Source: Mactra quadrangularis (taxonomy: Eukaryota > Mollusca > Bivalvia > Venerida > Mactridae). From it: 64,000 bases of DNA. Each line of letters begins with the position of its first letter. Position 1 is the first letter of the stretch. Below, in pieces: positions 58,532 through 64,000 of the stretch. Below the pieces are notes generated by a model. It was not told the origin of the DNA and did no database searches. It worked only from the letters and a program-made list of their open reading frames with translations. The position numbers and the translations under genes were made by a program. The stretch is taken from the NCBI GenBank assembly GCA_025267735.1, contig CM046299.1, positions 11,678,232-11,742,231 of the forward strand. Direction: 5' to 3'.

Positions 58532-58577
58532 TTTATTATTGTGCATTTATGTGTGAAAGCACATGTCCTCCTTTATT
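58532..58577 (-). terminator. Candidate poly(A) signals for the exon A transcript
   Basis: AATAAA on the gene strand at 58572-58577 and again at 58532-58537, about 600-650 nt after the exon A stop and before exon B. If used, they would end exon A transcripts before exon B and give classic alternative last exons. The hexamer is common in AT-rich DNA, so confidence is low. Confidence 0.3.
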
Positions 58578-59179
58578 TATGATTGCACAATAATGTTAAA
58601 GCACATAGATGTTTAATTATAACACAATAAGCATGAAAGTACATTGTGTTCTATATAATGTGCAATCAAATGGAGAGCATCATTTAATTAGTGCTTATAA
58701 GTGTGCAAGCATATGACATACTTCTTACAATTGTTACACATTATAGGCAATAATTTCTGCTAATATCCTTATAAACATGCATAAATTACACCACTCAAGC
58801 AAGCATATAGCAAAACACCTTCAAATAAGAATTCAGCATACTGATATACAAGCATGAAAATATGTAAGTGTGATTGTATGATAATTTAGGTAGGTAAAAT
58901 AATCACCCTGATGACATCATCAAGTGATTTAACTCACTACCATAGATACCAAGATGATATGTTTCCATGACAACAAAAATTACAAAAAACATGAAAAATG
59001 GAAAAATCAGTATTTATGATAGTTCAATGAAAAATGATATTTTTTTATGTTAAAACCAAATCCAGATGATATATCATGAATAAACGAGAAATCTGCATGT
59101 GATAACAACCACCAAGGCATCTTTACCGAAACATAACGGCAACACGCTGTTGGTATGGTCCATCACAGTGAACAACAAG

Positions 59180-59272
59180 TTAGTTCATCCATTTACGACA
59201 TTTAGTGGCATTGCAGTTACATGGAATTTTATGTTGATCATCTTCAAAATCAAACTGATAGTCATAAGTTAA
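59180..59272 (-). CDS. KMT2C/KMT2D (trr): KMT2C/D alternative terminal exon A (proximal)
   Basis: A 93-bp exon, 30 codons plus TAA, preceded by ATTTTACAG. It is in frame with the previous exon's ...KGEE. It encodes LTYDYQFDFEDDQHKIPC, then NCNATKCRKWMN: the Tyr-Asp-Tyr of the SET catalytic pocket, the conserved DFEDDQHKIPC of KMT2C/D, and the post-SET C-x-C-x4-C zinc ligands. Joined to the five upstream exons it gives 333 residues in this window. The Gly of the usual post-SET CGA is Asn here. This exon looks like the default terminus because of DFEDDQHKIPC, with exon B 0.9 kb downstream as its alternative. Splicing to either exon, or different poly(A) choice, would decide the C-terminus. Confidence 0.9.
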   Translation of the reverse strand, partial: LTYDYQFDFEDDQHKIPCNCNATKCRKWMN

Positions 59273-59354
59273 CTGTAAAATAAACAAAACAATAACTCTA
59301 CACTCTATTCTGACCAAAAACCTACTAACTCTACTCAAAAACTCAAAATAATAT

Positions 59355-59650
59355 AACAAGAAATGTAATGTGGAAACCACATTGAAGCTGGATTAAAAAC
59401 TTTAACGCAAAAATTACAAAGTGAAATAATCCATAATAAAGCCAGGTCAAGTTATGGTTACTTTCTAATTCTGTTCATCACATGGTATGCTATCATTGTA
59501 TGAAGTTTCATAAAGATCTGACAATAAATGGCAGAGATATATGCAAAATTGAAAACTATAACGCAATTGTTAACAACACTGGTCGCCAGCCCGCCCAACC
59601 GTCCGTGTTTCGCGAAACTATTAGTAGAATTTTTTCCTTAAAAATTCTGG
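59355..59650 (+). repeat. Dispersed repeat D, copy 2 (KMT2 intron)
   Basis: Same blocks as 20745-21090: AACAAGAAATGTAATGTGGA, AAATAATCCATAATAAAGCC, AGTTTCATAAAGATCTGA, AATGGCAGAGATATATGC, CCGTGTTTCGCGAAACTATT. It lies just upstream of exon A in the intron. Confidence 0.75.
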
Positions 59651-60025
59651 CTAAAAAGCTAAGATTTTTAAAATCCATCTAGTTGATTTTATCTCTTAAA
59701 GACCAAGTAAAATATTTGACCATTTCAAATAATGAATGAAACTTAATAACAAACATAAAGGAGCTTATAACTTATGACAAATTATAGCACAAAGATTAGA
59801 CTTTAGCATCATGCTGCCAGTAGACGAAATAACAACTAGAAGGCTAAATTTTGAATTAAGGGCCCTGGATCTGATTCCCAGTCCCAGCATGTTACAAAAA
59901 AGTTGATATTCAACAATATATTAAGCAACAAAAGAGTATTATCTAGATGAAGTTGAAACATAAACATACAAAATTTGAAATCAGAAAACATTGAAGAAGC
60001 TAGCAAACAAAGACATCACAACATG

Positions 60026-60273
60026 TAATAGTTTGTTTTTTTCTCCGCTGTTAAAGTTTAAATAATTTCACAATGACTGAATATTTTCTCATATATAAAA
60101 CAGAATTTAAAAACATCGACTCAACAAGCAGGCATTAATCTGCAGAGCATTTCATCTGTTCTACATGATCTTAAAAACATGTTTAAAGAATATCATGATT
60201 ATTAGACAACTTACACAGACAAAGTCACTGTGAAATTATTTAGGTTTTGACACAAAAGAAAAAACAAATGATA
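60026..60273. mobile_element. MITE family M1, copy 5 (KMT2 intron)
   Basis: TAGTTTGTTTTTTTCTCCGC then TGTTAAAGTTTAAATAATTTCACAATGACTGAAT at the left. AAGTCACTGTGAAATTATTT then AGGTTTTGACACAAAAG at the right, ending AAAAAACAAATGATA. Confidence 0.75.
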
Positions 60274-60899
60274 AGACACTATACATTTACAGTAACATGC
60301 AAAATATCAAACAATCATGTCATTATGAGCAAAAACAAACATAAAATGATTACTCAAAAGGAACTAAATTAGGAGAGAAAGATAACCTTTATATAAAATA
60401 TATGATCAGCTTTTATTCAAAAAGGTTTGGTAAAGAGACATTATTCAAAAAGGTTTGGTAAAGAGACATTTTGTAAAATGAACACTTTAACTCTGACCAC
60501 TAACCTTCAAACATATGTTAAAACTTTAAGTCAAAGATGTTTTATACCTAGGTCATCAAAAGATGAAGTAAAGAAACTGTTCATAGGTACCCACTAGTCA
60601 TTGTGCTTAGCCCTAATAATTAGCTTAATGTAATAAGAAATGTACTGTATTGTGATATAGCTCATATAGGATAAAATGAGACTTTGTTTACATAGAATAT
60701 TACTAAGATATGTCTCAAGTTATCCTATATGCTGGTTTTCAACAATTTTCAGTCATATTTTAGTAGTAAAATCTCACTTAGAGAAATTAAAATTCCTTGT
60801 AAACACATTCTTTCTCACTTAAGAAAAAAAATCTCTACATACATAATAGGTCGACTTAAACTCTGAACAAAGCAACCCTCTCTACAAGCAACTATCCTG

Positions 60900-61285
60900 G
60901 GGTGTGTTTGATTCAGTCTACTCCGAGTACTCAAGTCTACTCTGCGAGCACCGATGAATAAAATGTCCCAATTTTGTAGCAAAACACAAGATTGGTGGAA
61001 AAGGTTACAGGATGCTTATTATTAGTTGACAGCATTTCATCAAAAGAGTATGACGACGATCTGACACAAAATATGTTAAAATACGGTCAAAAACAACATT
61101 TGCAATCCTCACATTCAAACATGGGTCTCTTTTCCACCATCTTAATTACTTCATACACCACTTACTCCTCCTAAAAGGTAGGTGTAGTCAGAGTACTCTG
61201 AGCGCGTGTGATCTGAAACGTTTGATTAAATTTTTCAGTGATCAGAGTACTCCGATTACTCAGATCTAGTGAATCAAACACACCC
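60900..61285. mobile_element. ~390-bp MITE with GTACTC words (KMT2 intron)
   Basis: Ends are GGGTGTGTTTGATTCA and its inverse TGAATCAAACACACCC (with one flank mismatch). Inside each end are repeated TACTCCGAGTACTC / GAGTACTCTGA words. A GGGTGTGTTTG end recalls PIF/Harbinger MITEs, but I found no clear 3-bp duplication. It stops 55 bp before the SET exon at 61341. Confidence 0.65.
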
Positions 61286-61340
61286 ATGGATTTCAGAAAA
61301 GTGGCATTGTGCAGAGGTTAGACTGTATATATAAACCTAC

Positions 61341-61523
61341 CTCCTCTCCTTTTGGTATTCTTCTATTTGTTATGATGATGATTTTACTTTCTTTATCAAT
61401 ATCAACGACTTCAGCAACACAGTTAGGATCACAAGAATGATTGATATATCTAGCAGGACCACCAGCCATTGTAGCATCACATACTGTATCATTGTCTATA
61501 CGGAACATATATACACCACGATT
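61341..61523 (-). CDS. KMT2C/KMT2D (trr): KMT2C/D exon: C-terminal half of SET
   Basis: A 183-bp exon of 61 codons, acceptor TTTATAG and donor GAG|GTAGGT. It encodes NRGVYMFRIDNDTVCDATM, then GGPARYINHSCDPNC and a stretch ending in RRIPKGEE. R-Y-I-N-H-S-C is the hallmark SET motif: Asn-His bind S-adenosylmethionine and the Cys joins the post-SET zinc site. A-E-V-V-D-I-D precedes the KIIIITNRRIPKGEE strand. The exon ends one codon before the alternative last exons take over, at phase 0, which is what lets exon A and exon B swap without changing frame. The next intron is 2.1 kb to exon A or 3.1 kb to exon B. Confidence 0.95.
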
Positions 61524-61851
61524 CTATAAATATAAATCATGAAAAACATTATAACTTAGATAACAAAATACAATCTGATCTGAGAAAAAAACAGATGATG
61601 GCCAAACCAATGTTTCCAGTTTTTTTCCAAAATGGTCCCTATTCTCAGTGACCTGCAACATGTTTGTAAGTATAATTATATGATTATGTCACAATGAAAA
61701 GGCATACACTAATAATAATTTGACATAAAACCATGAGATTTATAAGTTCACCACTTAAACAGTTAATACAACAAACATAATTCATGAAATTCAAACCAAA
61801 GTACCAACTATGAAATCATTAACTGATAGTCAATCAACAAAATAGTTATAC

Positions 61852-61968
61852 CTGTGATTCATATGTTTTCTCTCTTCTATTAGCAACTTCATTCCTGATA
61901 AGATCACCTATATATTCTATAACCATAGTATGTAAATCTAGATCTTTAGCAGCATATAAACCAAGACC
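61852..61968 (-). CDS. KMT2C/KMT2D (trr): KMT2C/D exon: N-terminal half of SET
   Basis: A 117-bp exon of 39 codons, acceptor TTACAG|GGT and donor CAG|GTATAA. It encodes GLGLYAAKDLDLHTMVIEYI, then GDLIRNEVANRREKTYESQ. G-L-G-L opens the cofactor pocket and V-I-E-Y-I-G is the first conserved SET strand. With the next exon it forms the enzyme core that places mono- and dimethyl marks on histone H3 lysine 4 at enhancers, acting inside the COMPASS-like complex in the nucleus (family knowledge). Both borders fall between codons. Confidence 0.95.
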
Positions 61969-62097
61969 CTGTAATACACAAAATAACATTGACTTAAATA
62001 TTACATTGTTACATAGGTCAGATTTTCAAGATTTTGGAAGCATTTTAAATATTAAGAAAAGAATCCATAAAGACCATAAAATTAACCTGATAAAATC

Positions 62098-62205
62098 CAT
62101 GGTCCGAACTGAGATTCAAACCCACAACCTCTCGAGTCGTAAGCGGAAACAATACCATGTTGCCATAAAAGCTAGCTTGCAGGCAATGGAGTACAAGTGC
62201 CATAT
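62098..62205 (-). mobile_element. tRNA-like SINE fragment (KMT2 intron)
   Basis: On the minus strand GGTTGTGGGTTTGAATCTCA resembles a B box, preceded by AAGCTAGCTTTTATGGCAAC and CGACTCGAGA. The spacing suits a tRNA-derived SINE head, but no body is recognised. It is not a functional tRNA. Confidence 0.35.
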
Positions 62206-62262
62206 TATACCTCTGCTACAATACTAATAATTTACCAAGATAGAAGAAGTGAAGACACTTAC

Positions 62263-62440
62263 CTGAATTCTAGATCTTCCAAGATAAACAAGATTTTTCC
62301 ATTCATTTTTCAGTTTACGATATTGTTGTGATTTAGAATGTACGAATTGTTTAGTATAAGGACATGTACTAAGTTCACCAGTTAATCCAGTTACAGTTGA
62401 TGGTAATGAATGAGTACTACTTGACTGTAAGGTATGAGGT
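62263..62440 (-). CDS. KMT2C/KMT2D (trr): KMT2C/D exon: FYRC-to-SET linker and pre-SET segment
   Basis: A 178-bp exon. Its first base completes a codon split with the previous exon, followed by 59 codons. It encodes PHTLQSSSTHSLPSTVTGLT, then YTKQFVHSKSQQYRKLKNEW and KNLVYLGRSRIQ. The segment K-Q-F-V-H-S-K-S-x-Q-Y-R-K-x-K-x-E-W is strongly conserved in KMT2C/D proteins; it precedes SET and helps dock the complex partners. Acceptor TTTTCAG, donor CAG|GTAAGT. The longer frame read into the intron at 62224-62610 is not the true exon. Confidence 0.95.
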
Positions 62441-62916
62441 CTGAAAATATATGATAACACCATTATAAATTTGATCGTAATTATACAGATGGGGATATTC
62501 ACTACATGGCAATCTTTGTAAACAGATATCCTATAGACCACTGTCATAATGACTTCCCAACATGGGACAGGGGGAGGGAGGGGCTCATGATCACATGACA
62601 TTTGGGTCAACCAGTCAATGCATAGCTTTGATATGGATGAAATGCCATAAATAGCATCAGTATTTCGAAATCATAATTTGATATTGGTTTTCTGAACTAT
62701 TTTAGGGTGCACGTTATTCATGGGCTGTGATTGCAGGTTTAGCTGCGAAATGCAGTATGAAACTTATGAAGTCAGTTGAACAGTCTCCTTGTAATAAAAC
62801 ATTTCAAGGTAAGTACATTTACACCCTGAGTCAAATAAAATTAAGGCCATCGAACTAAGTTGATTGACAATAGAGGTAAAATATAATACTTAAAGTAATG
62901 TTAAGATGATTCTTAC

Positions 62917-63047
62917 TTTTTAAAATGTGTTCTTAGTTTAGGTTCTGATCTTGCACATCCAGATGGGTTGATGGTTAATGGTAAATCTATTAATTGTCTT
63001 CTACCAAACTTGAAAACATAATCTCTCAGTAAGTCTGTTCCTGGTAA
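62917..63047 (-). CDS. KMT2C/KMT2D (trr): KMT2C/D exon: end of FYRC and following basic region
   Basis: A 131-bp exon, acceptor TTTACAG|TTA and donor AA|GTAAGA, leaving two bases of a codon (AA) that the next exon completes to Lys. It encodes LPGTDLLRDYVFKFGRRQLI, DLPLTINPSGCARSEPKLR and THFK. L-P-G followed by Y-x-F-x-F-G-R and N-P-S/T-G-C-A-R-S-E-P is the expected run at this place in KMT2C/D. It is too short and too AT-rich to stand out as an open frame and was found by joining splice sites. Confidence 0.9.
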
Positions 63048-63464
63048 CTGTAAATATATATACAAATATTGTTGATTGGTATTCTACTGATATTCAATTA
63101 ATTTCCACTTAAAATCATGACCAGTTTGTTTATAACTGTCGCTTATATGAAATAAAAAAAGATGTAAGTTAATGCACTTACACCATTTCAAAAAGAGAGT
63201 GTTGTATTTAATGCTAAAATAAAAATAACAGAGTATTCATTGTTAACTTCTGAATATGCATCAAGTTAGCAATAAATTTCTTTATGCAAGGAGGTAAAAG
63301 GCCAAGTTTCTAGTTAGTTTAAATTACAGGAAGAATTGTTGTTGTCATCTCTCATTGAAAATTATGTGACTAAATAATTCACAAAATATGATAAAATATG
63401 AAGGCTTCAGAAAGTGCATACATTGACAGTTCCAATTTCATAGTCTCTAACAAGTATCAGTCCA

Positions 63465-63612
63465 CAAAATTAGGGTACAAAAGTGGTTGTCCTAACAGAT
63501 CATTTTAAAAGCAAGTACTATATTACATTTGCAAAATCGTGGTTGCACAAAAGAAATTGTTGGTTGCCCAAACTGAAAAGTGGTTGTTTTGGGCAACCGA
63601 ACACTCACTAAT
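63465..63612. repeat. Dispersed repeat E, copy 2 (KMT2 intron)
   Basis: AAGTGGTTGTCCTAACAGAT, GGTTGCCCAAAC and GGGCAACC then ACACTCACTAATTTTG. The last stretch matches 20156-20285. GGTTGCCC...GGGCAACC forms a hairpin. Confidence 0.5.
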
Positions 63613-63672
63613 TTTGTAAACTGCAGTACAGTAGCATAAATATAATCTTTGATAAATCAAAAGTAGACTTAC

Positions 63673-63972
63673 AGATTCGACAAGTCTGACAATATTAGGG
63701 TCAGTGAGACCATAAAGTTCCTCTCCAGTAGTGAAGGTAGGAAACACCTTAACTAAATCTGCCTCACGATGTAGTTTCTCTAGAGGTTCTAAGATATTCT
63801 TCCATACACCAGCACATGTCATATCTTGTACTATAACATCGTCATGTCCGTCTTCAACAATTTTCACCATAAATTCAGGATGTCCATCTTTTTCTTTAAT
63901 ACTACATACATATCTACTACGTTTGTATAAATATCTCATACTCCAATAAAATCTTGATGCTTTGTAACCAAC
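63673..63972 (-). CDS. KMT2C/KMT2D (trr): KMT2C/D exon: end of FYRN and FYRC domain
   Basis: A 300-bp exon of exactly 100 codons, acceptor TTTAAAG|GTT and donor TCT|GTAAGT. It begins VGYKASRFYWSMRYLYKRS (end of FYRN), then RYVCSIKEKDGHPEFMVKIV, EDGHDDVIVQD, CAGVWKNILEPLEKL (FYRC) and FPTFTTGEELYGLTDPNIVR. FYRN and FYRC fold together into one module found in MLL proteins and their relatives and read as a protein-protein interaction unit. In this order before SET they separate KMT2C/D and KMT2A/B from SET1; the detailed sequence favours KMT2C/D. Upstream exons (PHD fingers, HMG box and so on) lie beyond the window. A repeat seems to start only 12 bp into the upstream intron. Confidence 0.95.
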
Positions 63973-63984
63973 CTTTAAATACAC

Positions 63985-64000
63985 AACAAGAAATATAATG
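63985..64000. repeat. Probable start of a third copy of dispersed repeat D
   Basis: The last 16 bases match the opening of repeat D at 59355 (AACAAGAAATGTAATG) with one difference. The rest is beyond the window edge. Confidence 0.4.

Noticed and set aside
62224..62610. Full 128-codon minus frame as one coding unit
   Set aside because: Only 62263-62440 is exon. A clear acceptor (TTTTCAG) and donor (CAG|GTAAGT) bound it, and residues outside do not fit KMT2C/D.

Overview
The window is AT-rich animal DNA with long introns and very dense repeats. It most likely comes from a bivalve or related mollusc. I infer this from the repeat families: tRNA-derived SINEs, the tandem element whose units carry TGACCTTGACCTTTGACC and which ends in a GGGCGTATAA-type hairpin, and Tc1/mariner MITEs starting with a GCCCTCCAAAA-type end. 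I cannot name a species. No rRNA gene, stand-alone tRNA gene, CRISPR array or bacterial-style operon is visible.

The only clearly functional host gene is at the right end, on the minus strand and running off the window. It is the 3' part of a KMT2C/KMT2D (MLL3/4, fly trr) histone H3K4 methyltransferase. Five exons (63673-63972, 62917-63047, 62263-62440, 61852-61968, 61341-61523) join in frame with GT-AG borders and encode the end of FYRN, FYRC, and the SET domain as far as the Gly-Glu-Glu that precedes the catalytic Tyr-Asp-Tyr. Two interchangeable terminal exons follow, at 59180-59272 and 58190-58282. Each has 30 codons, its own 3' splice site and its own stop, and each completes SET and the post-SET zinc motif with different residues. 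I think this tandem alternative last exon is the most important observation here. A 29-bp minisatellite has grown out of the last codons of the distal exon into its 3' flank.

The remaining ~57 kb is mostly mobile and satellite DNA. 3.2-7.3 kb is a ~190-bp satellite, and a shorter inverted version at 48.9-50.0 kb sits inside terminal inverted repeats. 8.3-9.8 kb is a foldback block. 10-24 kb holds scattered SINEs, MITEs and LINE tails. 25.0-31.6 kb is a ~465-bp satellite split by a 3.7-kb element that is itself made of ~145-bp units. 32.4-33.8 kb is a 77-bp satellite abutted by a second copy of that element. 36.8-37.9 kb and 41.5-48.4 kb hold nested DNA transposons, plus a 5'-truncated CR1/L2-like LINE with an intact 466-aa reverse-transcriptase reading frame. 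51-53 kb has broken mariner and possible pogo-like transposases, a SINE and a MITE. 53.2-57.2 kb looks featureless.

A recurring theme is a group of elements whose long inverted-repeat ends are built from short, repeated, partly palindromic words. Examples are GGACTTTTTGTCC, GGTCATTTCTCC, ACGTTTCGACCCC, GGTTGAGTTGTCC, GGGTTAGTTCACTTTA, AGGCAATTTGTAAATTGCC and CCATTGTATCGAT. At least seven word families occur, several nested in or abutting one another, and they may be one undescribed superfamily or architecture. All copy counts and alignments were made by eye.
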